Shown: one piece after another, positions 18,336 to 27,355 of the stretch | How the letters are laid out: each line of letters opens with the position of its first letter | Position numbering within the stretch: position 1 is the first letter of the stretch | NCBI RefSeq assembly: GCF_041435435.1 | Contig: NZ_CP108494.1 | Span: 310,001 to 374,000, forward strand | Length of the DNA: 64,000 nt | Origin: Streptomyces sp. NBC_01241 | GTDB taxonomy: Bacteria > Actinomycetota > Actinomycetes > Streptomycetales > Streptomycetaceae | Direction: 5' to 3' | Position numbers and translations under genes: made by a program | Notes under the pieces: generated by a model | The model's database searches: none | What the model saw: the letters and a program-made list of their open reading frames with translations, nothing else | What the model was told of the DNA's origin: nothing

Positions 18336-19719
18336 ATGAGCGGCGCAGCGCCGTCGCGGATGAAGGACGAAGCCGGAGCCGAAAGCATGACAGCACACGT
18401 CCTCGCGCGAGGTCAGGCCGTCGCCGTGTGGTGGCGGAACGCGGGTCGGGCCTGGTGGCCGCCGCGAGTCGTCCGGTCGGTATGGCTTGCGGCGATACGG
18501 TCCGCGACGATACGGCCGGCAGCGGTACGGACCGCCAAGGTCCTGATCGCGACCCTCCTGGCCTGGCAGGCCGCTTCGTGGTGGTTGCCGCGGGAGCAGC
18601 GGTATCTCGCCGTGGCCACCGCGCTGGCCATGGTCAGCGCCCCCACCGTCTATCGGTCGGTGACACAGGCGCTGCGCAGCCCGGCCGCCCGGGCGGCCGG
18701 GCTGGCGGTGGCCGTGGCCGTCATGTGGCTGCTGGGCCCGGCTGCGGGGAGCGCCGCCGTCATCCCGGCGATCGCGCTGGTCGTGGCCGGGCGGCGGGGG
18801 TCGGACGGCCGTCTGCAGGTCGCCTCGACGGCGGTGCTGGCCCTGGCCGCGGCGACGGCCGTTCCCGTGGGCCATGTGGTCGCGCTGACCCTTGCGACGC
18901 TGACCGGAGCGGCGGTGGGGATCGCGGTGAACGCCGTCATCCTGCCGCCCGTGCACCTGAGCGCCTCCGACTCCGCGGTACGCGGTCTGGCCGTGGCCTT
19001 GGGGGAGCTGCTCGTCGACATGGGCCGGGCTGAGGGAACGGCAACCCGCCGACCGTGCGCACACCTGGCTGGAGAAGGGCAGACGCCTGGAGGACCTGGC
19101 GGTGCGGGCGCACGAGGACGTCCGTGAGAGTCAGGAGAGCCTGCGCTGGAACACTCGGTGCGTCGTCGTACGCGGACGACGCGAGCTGTCGGGCCACGGC
19201 GAGGCCCTGCGGGCTTTGCACCGGATCACCTTCCAGGTCCGCGGCATCGCCCGGACGCTGGCCGACGCCGTCGACGACCACCGCCTGGGGCAGATGTTCC
19301 TCGACCGCTACGCGGCGACCCTGGAGGCGGCGGGCGAGGCGGTGGCATGCTTCGCCAACCCCGGCCCGGCCGAGGGTCCGGCCCAGGACGACGCCCGCGA
19401 GCGACTGCGCCGGGCCATCGACGACGCCGCCGCGTGGCACACGATGATGACCGGCGAGATCGAGCAGGGCACACTGACCGAGCCGGGCGCCTGGCACGTG
19501 TACGGATCACTGATGACCGACGCCGAACGTCTGCTCGCCGACCTCGACCGCGCGCCCCGCCCCGCCGGGACGTGGCACGATGGACAATCATCCTTGGTCT
19601 CAAAGAAGTTGGGATGGAAAGCACGTGGATACGAGGGAGACGGGGCTGTTGAACAGCACCAGCAAGGACATTCTCAAGATCGAGGTCGCGCTGAAGTGGG
19701 CTCCGAGCCCCATCGGTGA
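18336..19719 (+). pseudogene. FUSC/aromatic-acid-exporter-like membrane protein, frameshifted
   Basis: The first frame encodes a short N-terminal cytoplasmic part and about six hydrophobic segments (AKVLIATLLAWQAASWWL, AAGLAVAVAVMWLLGPAAG, VVALTLATLTGAAVGIAVNAVILPPVHL). Near 19033 the frame changes by one base; the second frame continues with the long amphipathic helices typical of this family (ERQPADRAHTWLEKGRRLED, ALHRITFQVRGIARTLADAV, AWHVYGSLMTDAERLLADLD). Together they make a plausible full-length FUSC-like protein, so one frameshift has broken it. The start may be 18336, 18360 or 18387. The second frame runs out past the natural end to 19719, overlapping the TerD gene. Confidence 0.7.
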
Positions 19720-20200
19720 ACCGGCCAGCCACCTCGACATCGTCGCCGCGACCTACCTGGCGGCTGCCCCTTACGGAGACCCCTCCTACATAGTGCACTG
19801 GGACAGCCGCTCCCCAGACGGCACCATCTACCTCAACCGTGACAGCAAAGACGGCAAGGGCCTCGGCTGGGACGAGGTCATGACGCTGGAGCTCGACCGC
19901 CTCGACAGCCGGTACGCGCGTGTGGTGGTCGGCGTTGTCATCCACCAGAACGCCAGCCGCAGGACGTTCGCCGGCGTGCTCAGCCGCGGCCTGCGCCTGC
20001 GCGAGGGCTACACCGTCCTGGCCGAGGACGACTTCGGCGGTGTCCTGGAGGCGACGGCGGCGAAGGTCGGCGAGTTCGTACGCGACAACTCCGGAGCGTG
20101 GACCTTCCGCCCGGGCATCCGCGGATACGACGAGGAACCGGCAGCCTTCACCAGGATCATGGGCAGTGCCCCGAGTCGTGAAACCGGCCCGTCCGCCTGA
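19649..20200 (+). CDS. TerD-family stress protein
   Basis: 183-aa protein of the TerD/CABP group, calcium-binding proteins linked to tellurite and general stress resistance and abundant in streptomycetes. Visible features: KIEVALKWAPSPIG strand, DIVAATYLA, YIVHWDSRSPDGTIYLNRDSKDG acidic calcium-loop region, and YARVVVGVVIHQ. The start is uncertain: TTG 19649 has a GGGAGA-type site about 9 bases upstream, while GTG 19625 and ATG 19580 are in frame. The N-terminal extension from 19580 overlaps the broken FUSC-like gene. No other ter genes are nearby. Confidence 0.75.
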   Translation: MNSTSKDILKIEVALKWAPSPIGEPASHLDIVAATYLAAAPYGDPSYIVHWDSRSPDGTIYLNRDSKDGKGLGWDEVMTLELDRLDSRYARVVVGVVIHQNASRRTFAGVLSRGLRLREGYTVLAEDDFGGVLEATAAKVGEFVRDNSGAWTFRPGIRGYDEEPAAFTRIMGSAPSRETGPSA

Positions 20201-20297
20201 TATCGGCATGCCACCTCCCCCAGAGACGTGAGGCCACTCTGCATAGGGGTTTCCGGTTCCGGTGTCGTTCCTTCTGAACCGTTCCGGGTTTGATCGA

Positions 20298-20324
20298 GGC
20301 TCGATCTTTTGGAAGGATCGAGCC
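20298..20324. terminator. Hairpin between TerD and XRE genes
   Basis: 9-bp perfect stem (20298-20306 with 20316-20324), loop TTTTGGAAG, between two convergent genes. Probably a shared terminator. The rest of 20201-20463 shows nothing else I can name. Confidence 0.5.
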
Positions 20325-20463
20325 GCTACCTGTTCCACATCAAGGCCAGCGCCCCGGCCAGAGCCTGCGCCCCTTCTGCGACCCCGACGCCGCTGAGGAC
20401 AACGAGGAAGAGACCTGACATCCCGGACATATCCAGGACGTCAGGCCGTTCGTTCTCTGCTTG

Positions 20464-21069
20464 CTACCGGGCCCTGAGGCCGGGGGCGGGCGGGGTGCGC
20501 GGTCGCAGGCGCTCTCCCTGCGGCCCGAACATGATCAGGTACTCGACCGGGCCGCCGGGGCCGGCGTTCGCGACCCCGTGGGGATTGCGGGTGTCGAACT
20601 CGGCGACGTCCCCGGCACTCAGGACGAGGTCCTGCTCGCCGAGTGCGAGCCACAGCCGCCCGTACAGGACGCACAGCCATTCCCAGCCGTCGTGGGAGAC
20701 CTGCCGGGGCCGCGCGGGCGGCTCCTGGACGGCGGGCAGGACGTGTTTGTGGGCGTGCAGGCCCCCGACGTACCGGGTCAGCGGCAGCACCGCCTTGTCG
20801 TCGCCGAAACGCCGGAGCGCGGAGGTGCGGGGCTCGGCGGCGGGGGCGGTGCCGGCCAGCTCGTCCAGGGAGACGCCGTACTCCTTCGCCAACTGCAACA
20901 CCACTTCCAGGGTGGGCTTGCGTCGGCTGATCTCGATCCGCGACAGCGTGCTCGGGGAGATGCCGGTCGCGCGGCTGACGCCGGTGAGCGTGGAGCCGCG
21001 GTGTTCGCGCGCGGCCCGCAGCCGGGGGCCCATCGCCGCCAGCGTGTCGGCCACGTCGTCGCCTGTCAC
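20464..21069 (-). CDS. XRE-family regulator with C-terminal cupin domain
   Basis: 201-aa regulator. Residues about 14-68 form an XRE helix-turn-helix (LRAAREHRGSTLTGVSRATG, ISPSTLSRIEISRRKPTLEV). Residues about 105-190 form a single cupin (LHAHKHVLPAVQEPP, WEWLCVLYGRLWLALGEQDL, LSAGDVAEFDTRNPHGVANA) expected to bind a small ligand. GTG at 21069 is chosen because a GGAG site lies 5 bases upstream and homologous regulators begin at this place; an ATG at 21105 is also in frame. It is divergent from the epoxide hydrolase gene, the usual sign that it controls it. Confidence 0.88.
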   Translation of the reverse strand: MTGDDVADTLAAMGPRLRAAREHRGSTLTGVSRATGISPSTLSRIEISRRKPTLEVVLQLAKEYGVSLDELAGTAPAAEPRTSALRRFGDDKAVLPLTRYVGGLHAHKHVLPAVQEPPARPRQVSHDGWEWLCVLYGRLWLALGEQDLVLSAGDVAEFDTRNPHGVANAGPGGPVEYLIMFGPQGERLRPRTPPAPGLRAR

Positions 21070-21213
21070 CCGCTCCGCCCCCTTCCGGACGCGCCGCTCC
21101 ACCATCCTGTCCTGCAAGTTTGCCAGACTGGCAAGGGTAATCGCGTCGGACGGTCGCCGCGCCGCATGATCGATGCGTACCTGCGTCCACCCGCGAACCG
21201 AGGAGAAGCCCCC

Positions 21214-22200
21214 ATGCAGCCCGAGCCGTCCGCCGCACTCCGCCACCGCACCGTCGGGGCCCCGGCCGGGCGCCTGCACCTGGTCGAGCAGGGCACCGGC
21301 CCGCTGGTCCTGCTCGTGCACGGCTTCCCCGAGTCCTGGTACTCCTGGCGCCGCCAGCTCCCGGCACTCGCCGCGGCCGGCTACCGGGCGGTGGCGATCG
21401 ACGTGCGCGGCTACGGCCGCTCCTCCAAGCCTGCGGCGACCGACGCCTACCGGATGCTGGACCTGGTGGAGGACAACGTCGCCCTCGTGCACGCCCTCGG
21501 CGAGGAGAGCGCGGTGGTCGTCGGCCACGACTGGGGCTCCAACATCGCCGCCGCCTCCGCCCTGCTCCACCCCGAGGTCTTCCGGGCCGTCGCCCTGCTG
21601 AGCGTCCCGTACGCGCCACCCGGCGGCCCCCGCCCCACCGACATCTTCGGCCAGATCGGCGGCCCCGAGCAGGAGTTCTACGTCTCCTACTTCCAGGAGC
21701 CCGGCCGCACCGAGACGGAGATCGAGCCTGACGTGCGGGGCTGGATCGCGGGCTTCTACGCCGCCCTGTCCGCCGACACCATGCCCGCCCAGGGCGAGCC
21801 CGACCCGCACTTCGTCGCCCACGGCGGCCAGCTGCGTGACCGTTTTCCCACCGGCATCCTCCCGGCCTGGCTGACCGAGGACGACCTCGACGTCTACGCC
21901 GGGGAGTTCGAGCGCACGGGTCTGACCGGCGCCCTCAACCGCTACCGCAACGTGGACCGCGACTGGGAAGACCTCGCCCCCCACCGCGGCGCCCCGATCA
22001 AGCAGCCGTCCCTGTTCATCGGCGGCGCCCTGGACGCCTCCACCACCTGGATGTCCGACGCTATCGACGCCTTCCCCACCACCCTCCCCGGCCTGACCGC
22101 CTCCCACCTCGTAGAGGGCTGCGGCCACTGGATCCAGCAGGAACGCCCCGAGGAGATCAACCGTCTGCTGACCGGCTGGCTCAACACCCTCATGGGCTGA
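21214..22200 (+). CDS. Epoxide hydrolase (alpha/beta-hydrolase fold)
   Basis: 328-aa enzyme expected to open epoxides with water. It shows the HGFPESWYSWRRQLPALA oxyanion motif, the nucleophile Asp in VVVGHDWGSNIAA, a cap domain with a ring-opening Tyr candidate (FYAALSADTMP, LNRYRNVDRDWE), and the catalytic His in LVEGCGHWIQQERPEE. The ATG at 21214 has a GAGGAGAAG site. The overall reading is close to soluble epoxide hydrolases of actinomycetes. It is divergent from the XRE-cupin regulator with about 140 bases between, likely holding both promoters and the operator. Confidence 0.9.
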   Translation: MQPEPSAALRHRTVGAPAGRLHLVEQGTGPLVLLVHGFPESWYSWRRQLPALAAAGYRAVAIDVRGYGRSSKPAATDAYRMLDLVEDNVALVHALGEESAVVVGHDWGSNIAAASALLHPEVFRAVALLSVPYAPPGGPRPTDIFGQIGGPEQEFYVSYFQEPGRTETEIEPDVRGWIAGFYAALSADTMPAQGEPDPHFVAHGGQLRDRFPTGILPAWLTEDDLDVYAGEFERTGLTGALNRYRNVDRDWEDLAPHRGAPIKQPSLFIGGALDASTTWMSDAIDAFPTTLPGLTASHLVEGCGHWIQQERPEEINRLLTGWLNTLMG

Positions 22201-22502
22201 ACCGTCAGGCGCGGCCGGGGCTTCTGTACACGGAACAGTTCGGCCCGCGTACCCGAGCGCAGCGGCCACGGCCGGGCGCTGCGTGATTCTCACAAATGAC
22301 CATCTGTGAGAGTTCTGCGAGAGCCCCGGAGGCGATCACGTTTTCGCAGGTCACCGTTCGCAAAAGTCATCTCGGAACTGGCGTATTGTGCGAGGCCGTT
22401 CTGAGAGACTCCCGCTATGGATCTCACGCCCGATTGTCAGCTTTCGAAGTCGGCTGCGCTGATGTCCGAAGTTGGCTGCACTCGCTGACGGCGGATCATG
22501 CT
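22201..22502. other. Intergenic region with a short direct repeat
   Basis: About 300 bases. Two near-identical 13-base stretches (CGAAGTCGGCTGC and CGAAGTTGGCTGC, around 22446 and 22469) are the only structure I see. No gene called. Confidence 0.35.
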
Positions 22503-22530
22503 GGGGTCAGCCAGGGTGCCGGCTGACCCC
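22503..22530 (-). terminator. Hairpin terminator after the MerR gene
   Basis: 10-bp perfect stem (22503-22512 with 22521-22530) and an 8-base loop, eight bases past the stop of the leftward MerR reading frame. Confidence 0.65.
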
Positions 22531-22537
22531 TCTCTCA

Positions 22538-23350
22538 TCAGGCCTTGGTCACCGGTTCCTGGAGCTCGGTCACCCACTCGTCGTGGTTGTCGGGGCACTC
22601 CAGGTTGACCTCCCGCAGGTAGCCGGTCGAGCGGTAGCCATTGGCGTCGATCCAGCGGCCCAGGGTCTGGATAGTGGGTAGGACGGTCTCCATCGAGCCG
22701 CGGTGCACGATGGTCGCCGCCTGCTCAACGGGCGGCAGGGCCACGATCCGCAGCCTGTCATCCTCCCTGAGGGGCACAGAGACCTAGACGCCCGCGTGGA
22801 TGAGGACCCCGCCGTCCGGAGCGTCCTCGTAGTAGGCGATACCGGGCCCGGAGGGAGCGATGCCCGCCGCCTCCAGATGCCGGAACAGCTCGCCGTACAG
22901 CGGCTGGATAACCGGCCCGATGGTGTCGAAGTCCGGTGCCACACCGGTAAGTTCGGCCACCCGAACGCTCGGCAGGCTTTTCAGTACAACGTCGTTGCTG
23001 GGCATCTGCCCCTCGCTCTCGATCGAGCGTAGCCTCGCCTCGACCTGGACCAGCCGGGCAGCCGCAGCCGTCATTGCAGCCTCCAGTTCGGCCCGTCGCA
23101 GCCGGAGCATGGCGCGCAGTTCCTCGGTTGTGACCTTCTCGTCCAGGATCTCCTGGACCTGCTGGAGGGTGAAGCCGAGGTCCTTGAGCGCGATGACGCG
23201 GTTGAGGCGGGCCAGCTGGGCGGCCGTGTAGTAGCGGTACCCGGTGGCCGGGTCGACGTGGGCCGGGCGCAGTAGGCTGGTCGCGTCGTAGTGACGCAAC
23301 ATCCGGACCGATACGCGGCCGTGTCTGGCGAAGTCTCCGATGGTGAACAT
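22538..23350 (-). pseudogene. MerR-family regulator with GyrI-like domain, amber stop inside
   Basis: The first 188 codons give a MerR winged helix (MFTIGDFARHGRVSVRMLRH, YDATSLLRPAHVDPATGYRYY), a coiled dimer helix and the first half of a GyrI-like ligand domain. An in-frame TAG at 22784-22786 then stops the frame, which resumes in register with VPLREDDRLRIVALPPVEQA, RWIDANGYRSTGYLREVNL and WVTELQEPV. These are the second half of the same GyrI-like domain, so one CAG-to-TAG change is the simplest explanation. A truncated 188-aa protein with DNA-binding but no complete ligand domain could still be made. The start at 23350 gives the standard MerR N-terminus. Confidence 0.8.
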
Positions 23351-23485
23351 GATGTCTCCGAGTTGACCACCTGACGCGGTGAGAGGGTCAAGAACCTACT
23401 TCGCGGCCGGGCGGCGGCCGCGGCGTGGCCACAGTCGGCGGGGCGAGCAGTGCGCCAGCCGCGGATTTGCCGCTTCTTGCCGCGG

Positions 23486-23785
23486 TCATCCCTGTAGGTA
23501 GCGGTGCAGGGAGGTCTTGGGGATGCCGGTCTTGGCACTGATCTCGCCGCAGCCGGCACCCTGGCCCTTGAGGAGCCGCGCGTACTCGATCTTGTCGGAG
23601 GGGTGGGCGACAGGGCGGCCGATGCGGCGGCCGGCGGCTTCGGCGACGGCGCGGGCGTGAGCGGCGCGTTCGGCGGTGAAGCTGCGCTCCATTTCGGCGA
23701 ACAGGGCCAGGAGGAGGAAGGCGATACGGCCCATGCCCTCGTCGGCGGTGTTGATCGGCAGCGGGTCGGCCAGCGAGTGCACCCC
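23486..23785 (-). pseudogene. Serine resolvase, C-terminal fragment
   Basis: About 98 codons show the end of the resolvase catalytic domain ([22 protein letters not shown]) and the C-terminal helix-turn-helix ([25 protein letters not shown]). The catalytic serine and the first ~90 residues are missing. Its broken 5' side abuts, within a few bases, the broken 5' side of an HflX gene on the other strand, marking a rearrangement junction near 23786. Confidence 0.75.
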
Positions 23786-23789
23786 ACAG

Positions 23790-24908
23790 AAGCCCGACCC
23801 CGCGACCTACATCGGATCGTGCAAGGCCGCGGAGCTGCGCGAGATCATAGAGGAGGCCGGTGCCGACACGGTCGCATGCGACGGAGAACTGAGCCCCAGC
23901 CAGCTGGTCCACCTCGAGGACGTCGTACGCGTCAAGGTCGTGGACCGTACCGCGCTGATCCTGGACATCTTCGCTCAGCACGCCAAGTCCCGCGAGGGCA
24001 AGGCTCAGGTGGCACTGGCCCAGATGCAGTACATGCTCCCCAGGCTGCGCGGCTGGGGTCAGCCGATGTCCCGGGCAGATGGGCGACGGAGCTGGGGGCG
24101 GCATGGCGACCCGCGGACCCGGCGAGACGAAGATCGAGACCGACCGGCGGCAGCTTCACGAGCGGATGGCCAAACTCCGCCGGGAAATCGCCCAGTTGAA
24201 GACCGGACGGGACGTCAAGCGCGAGGAGCGGCGGCGCAACAAGGTGCTGTCGGTCGCCCTCGCGGATACACCAACGCCGGCAAGTTCTCCCTGCTGAACC
24301 GGCTGACCGGCGCCGGAGTGCTGGTGGAGAACGCGCTGTTCGCCACCCTGGACACGAAGGTGCGCCGCGCGGAGACCCCGAGCGGCCGCACCTACACCAT
24401 CGCCGACACCGTCGGCTTCGTACGGCACCTGCCGCACCACCTCGTCGAGGCGTTCCGCTCCACGATCGACGAGGTGGCGGACGCGGACCTGGTGCTGCAC
24501 GTGGTGGACGGCTCGCACCCGGAACCGGAGGCGCAACTCGCCTCCGTCCGGGAGGTCCTGGCGGAGGTCGGCGCGGGCGGGATCAGGGAGGTCGTGGTCG
24601 TCAACAAGGCAGACGCCGCCGACCCGGACGTGCTCTTCCGCCTGCTGGAGGCGGAACCAGGCTCGATCGCCGTCTCCGCGCGCACCGGAGACGGTATCGA
24701 GGCCCTGCGGGACCTTAGCGACGTCCAGCTGCCGCGCCCCGAGGTGGAGATTGAGGCCATGGTCCCCTACACCCAGGGCGGCCTGGCCTCGCGGGCCCAC
24801 CAGGAGGGCGAGGTGCTCTCGGCCGAACACACCGAGCAAGGGACCCTGCTCAAGGCGGGGGTGTGGCCGGAACTGGCGTCCGTGCTACGGGCCTACCCCC
24901 AGCCGTGA
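23790..24908 (+). pseudogene. hflX: HflX-type ribosome-associated GTPase, truncated and frameshifted
   Basis: HflX splits stalled ribosomes. Starting at 23790 the text is clearly HflX ([60 protein letters not shown]), but roughly the first 100 residues and the start codon are gone. The frame shifts near 24075, giving GGMATRGPGETKIETDRR in the second frame, and shifts back near 24265 inside the G1 motif, where GYTNAGKFSLLNRL is split from its start. G3 (DTVGFVRHLPHHLVEAF) and G4 (NKAD) follow. It is probably a dead extra copy; the normal chromosomal hflX would lie elsewhere. The missing N-terminus coincides with the junction to the resolvase fragment. Confidence 0.85.
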
Positions 24909-24968
24909 CCCGGGTGGGAGGGCCGGGGGCGGACCCAGCCCTCCCACCCGGGGCTCCGGCCAGACCGG

Positions 24969-24998
24969 TTGCCGGTGCAGCCTCGTACCGCCTACGCT
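24969..24998 (+). promoter_or_regulatory. Probable promoter of the ABC-F transcript
   Basis: TTGCCG (24969-24974) and TACGCT (24993-24998) are 18 bases apart. Transcription would start about seven bases later, at or next to the ATG at 25005. Confidence 0.5.
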
Positions 24999-25004
24999 GG
25001 CGGC

Positions 25005-25019
25005 ATGGGTTCCCTGTGA
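25005..25019 (+). CDS. Possible leaderless leader peptide MGSL
   Basis: ATG GGT TCC CTG TGA, four codons and stop, positioned at the expected transcription start of the ABC-F mRNA and 198 bases before its GTG. Short leader frames upstream of ABC-F and rRNA-methyltransferase resistance genes often sense ribosome-targeting drugs through stalling. No similarity evidence is possible for so short a peptide; position is the whole argument. Confidence 0.4.
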   Translation: MGSL

Positions 25020-25100
25020 TCGGTACGTGTGGTCCGCGAAGGTGTGGGACGTCGAGCCTGGCTCCGTCACCGCGCCCCGCCGTGCACCCCTGAGGAAACA

Positions 25101-25128
25101 ACCGCACCGCGATCCTTCGCCGTGCGGT
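25101..25128 (+). promoter_or_regulatory. Hairpin in the ABC-F leader, possible attenuator
   Basis: ACCGCAC (25101-25107) pairs with GTGCGGT (25122-25128); inside it GCGA pairs with TCGC around a 4-base loop, with one C-C mismatch between the two stems. It lies between the leader peptide and the ribosome site AGGAGGA (25203-25209). No T tract follows, so termination is not proven. Confidence 0.4.
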
Positions 25129-25216
25129 ATTCCCACCGAACGGATCCGCTCCCGACGGTCTTCTGTGTGCGCGGCGATACATCACTCAACCCAGTGACGA
25201 TCAGGAGGACTCCTGC

Positions 25217-26872
25217 GTGTCGACAGCACAACTCGCCCTGCATGACATCACCAAGCGTTACCAGGGCCACGTCGTACTCGACCGGATCGGTGTCACGATC
25301 AAGCCGGGCGAGAAGGTAGGTGTCATCGGGGACAACGGATCTGGCAAGTCCACGCTGATCAAGCTCATCGCCGGGCAGGAACAGCCCGACAACGGTGCGC
25401 TCACGGTGGTCGCGCCCGGTGGAGTCGGCTATCTGGCCCAGACACTGGAGCTGCCGCTGGACGCCACGGTCCAGGACGTCGTCGATCTGGCCCTGGCTGA
25501 CCTGCGGGAACTGGAGGAGGGCATGCGCCAGGTCGAGTCCGAACTGGCCGAAAGGCCACACCAGGAAGAGCAGGATGCCGAACTCACCACCCTCCTGGAG
25601 GGCTACGCCGTGCTGGTCGACCGGTACCAGGCCCGGGGCGGCTACGAGGCCGACTCCCGGGTGGAGATCGCGCTGCACGGACTCGGGCTGCCCGGGCTGG
25701 ACCGCGGCAGGCGGCTGGGCACCCTGTCCGGCGGCGAGCGGTCGCGCCTCGCCCTGGCCGCGACTCTGGCCTCGGAACCCGAACTGCTGTTGCTGGACGA
25801 GCCGACCAACGACCTGGACGACCGGGCCGTGGGCTGGCTGGAGGAACACCTGCGGGGGCACAAGGGCACCGTCGTCGCAGTCACCCACGACCGGCTGTTC
25901 CTCGACCGGCTCACGACGACGATCCTGGAAGTCGACTCCGGCACGGTGGCGCGCTACGGCAACGGCTACGAGGGCTATCTGGCGGCCAAGGCGGCCGAAC
26001 GACAGCGTCGGCTGCTGGAGTACGAGCAGTGGTGCGCCGAACTGGACCGCAGTCGCGAGCTGATCACGTCCAACGTGGCACGGCTGGACAACATCCCGCG
26101 CAAGCTTCCCTTCGCCGTCTTCGGCGCCGGGCAGTTCCGGATGCGCGGGCGGGGCCACGGCGCGATGGTGCGGATCCGCAACGCCAAGGAACGGGTCGCA
26201 CGGCTGACCGAGAACCCCGTCGCGCCGCCGCCCGAGCCGCTCACCTTCGCCGCGGAGATCACCACCGAGGCCGCGCAAACGGAGGAGACGGTGGCCGAGC
26301 TCACCGACGTACGGGTGGGCGACCGGCTCGGCATCGACTCCCTGCGCCTCGGGCCCGGTGAACGGCTGCTGATCACCGGCCCCAACGGGGCCGGCAAGAC
26401 GACGCTGCTGCGGGTGCTCTCCGGGGAGCTGACACCCGACAGCGGATCGGTGCGGGTGTCGGGGCGGGTGGGGCATCTGAGGCAGGAACAGGCGCCATGG
26501 CCGACGGGGATGACGGTGCTTCATGCCTTCAGCACTGGACGGGTCGGTGACATCGACGAGCACACCGAGGCGCTGCTCTCGCTCGGGCTGTTCAGCCCGG
26601 ACGACCTGCGGCAGCGGGTGGAGGAGCTGTCGTACGGGCAGCGGCGCCGCATCGAACTGGCCCGGCTGGTGACCGAGCCGGTGGACCTGCTGCTGCTGGA
26701 CGAGCCCACGAACCACCTCTCGCCCGCGCTCGTCGAGGAACTGGAGGCGGCGCTGACCGGCTATCAGGGCACGGTGGTCGTCGTCACCCACGACCGGCGC
26801 ATGAGGTCCCGCTTCAACGGCGCCCACCTGACGCTGCGTGACGGGCTCGTGGCCGAGTTCATCGCCGCCTGA
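25217..26872 (+). CDS. ABC-F family ATPase, ribosomal-protection/resistance type
   Basis: 551-aa cytosolic protein with two ABC domains and no membrane segment, the mark of the ABC-F group that displaces antibiotics from ribosomes (TlrC, LmrC, VgaA and others) or assists translation. Domain 1: Walker A GDNGSGKST at 38-46, signature LSGGERSRLALAA, Walker B LLLLDEPTNDLDD. Linker at about 240-330 is basic and helical. Domain 2: Walker A GPNGAGKTT, signature LSYGQRRRIELARL, Walker B LLLLDEPTNHLSP. The GTG at 25217 is supported by AGGAGGA 7 bases upstream. The long structured leader points to drug-responsive control. The gene ends before two strong hairpins. The drug class cannot be told from sequence. 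Confidence 0.92.
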   Translation: MSTAQLALHDITKRYQGHVVLDRIGVTIKPGEKVGVIGDNGSGKSTLIKLIAGQEQPDNGALTVVAPGGVGYLAQTLELPLDATVQDVVDLALADLRELEEGMRQVESELAERPHQEEQDAELTTLLEGYAVLVDRYQARGGYEADSRVEIALHGLGLPGLDRGRRLGTLSGGERSRLALAATLASEPELLLLDEPTNDLDDRAVGWLEEHLRGHKGTVVAVTHDRLFLDRLTTTILEVDSGTVARYGNGYEGYLAAKAAERQRRLLEYEQWCAELDRSRELITSNVARLDNIPRKLPFAVFGAGQFRMRGRGHGAMVRIRNAKERVARLTENPVAPPPEPLTFAAEITTEAAQTEETVAELTDVRVGDRLGIDSLRLGPGERLLITGPNGAGKTTLLRVLSGELTPDSGSVRVSGRVGHLRQEQAPWPTGMTVLHAFSTGRVGDIDEHTEALLSLGLFSPDDLRQRVEELSYGQRRRIELARLVTEPVDLLLLDEPTNHLSPALVEELEAALTGYQGTVVVVTHDRRMRSRFNGAHLTLRDGLVAEFIAA

Positions 26873-26887
26873 TCGCTGGGCGCGGTA

Positions 26888-26927
26888 CGGACGGAGGGAC
26901 GGCCGACGGGGTCCGTCCCTCCGTCCG
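26888..26927 (+). terminator. First terminator after the ABC-F gene
   Basis: Perfect 15-bp stem (26888-26902 with 26913-26927), 10-base loop, 15 bases after the stop codon. Confidence 0.8.
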
Positions 26928-26943
26928 ATCAGAACGTGCCGTT

Positions 26944-27001
26944 CGGCTGTGGGGACCGGTGGTGCAGCCGCTATCGGCTGCACCACCGGTCCCCGCAGCC
27001 G
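26944..27001. terminator. Second, longer hairpin after the ABC-F gene
   Basis: 20-bp perfect stem (26951-26970 with 26975-26994), loop CTAT, extended by seven further pairs including one G-T (26944-26950 with 26995-27001). Two strong hairpins in a row insulate this gene from the elements to the right. Confidence 0.75.
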
Positions 27002-27044
27002 GTCCCACTTGCCTCACGTGCCTGAAGCCGCAGTATCCGGCCTG

Positions 27045-27140
27045 ACCTGCGCGCAGTGGGTTCGAACCCTGGATAAAGCCGGCGGCCCAGGTATACCCCG
27101 AGGTCGTCGAGCGGGCTCACGCCGACTTTGCCGCCCTCCA
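27045..27140 (+). pseudogene. Left part of a small reading frame split by the IS1182 element
   Basis: In one frame the DNA reads FEPWIKPAAQVYPEVVERAH then ADFAAL up to the target duplication TCCA. After removing the element and one TCCA copy, the frame continues at 33827 with QAREVPHPCPAEVLQPASEK and stops at 33890. No start is visible (a TGA lies just upstream), and I do not recognise the protein, so this is a fragment of an unknown gene disrupted by the insertion. Confidence 0.45.
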
Positions 27141-27170
27141 GGACTCTGGTGCGCAATTCCGGGTGGGTGG

Positions 27171-27355
27171 TCAGGCTGTGAGTCGGTAGCTGAGGCGGGT
27201 GAGGTTGCTGGTGCGGCTGCGGTCCAGTGGATGCTCGGTCCAGTGGGCGTCTAGGCGGACGACGTTGATCGCGGTGGCGGAGAAGGCGTGCTGGAGGCGG
27301 ACTTTCGGCAGCCCGCGGTAGCGGGCCCGGCGGATGCCGGTGATGTCGAGTGCCT
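27171..27355 (-). pseudogene. IS1182-family transposase, 3' exon
   Basis: Reads QALDITGIRRARYRGLPKVR then LQHAFSATAINVVRL and ends LTRLSYRLTA with TGA at 27171-27173, the standard C-terminus of IS1182 transposases. It joins codon-perfectly to the 5' exon (32174-33725): the intron splits a CAG glutamine codon after its C. The joined gene is 1737 nt, 578 residues, with no shift. If the intron spliced, an intact transposase would be produced, but the intron is itself interrupted. Confidence 0.88.

Noticed and set aside
20464..22293. A 609-codon reading that fuses the XRE-cupin gene with an antisense of the epoxide hydrolase
   Set aside because: Only the part below 21069 (or 21105) is a gene; the rest is antisense to the clear hydrolase.
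27050..27066. tRNA T-arm-like sequence GGGTTCGAACCC
   Set aside because: No acceptor, anticodon or D arm can be formed around it and the T stem does not reach five pairs; it is inside a reading frame.
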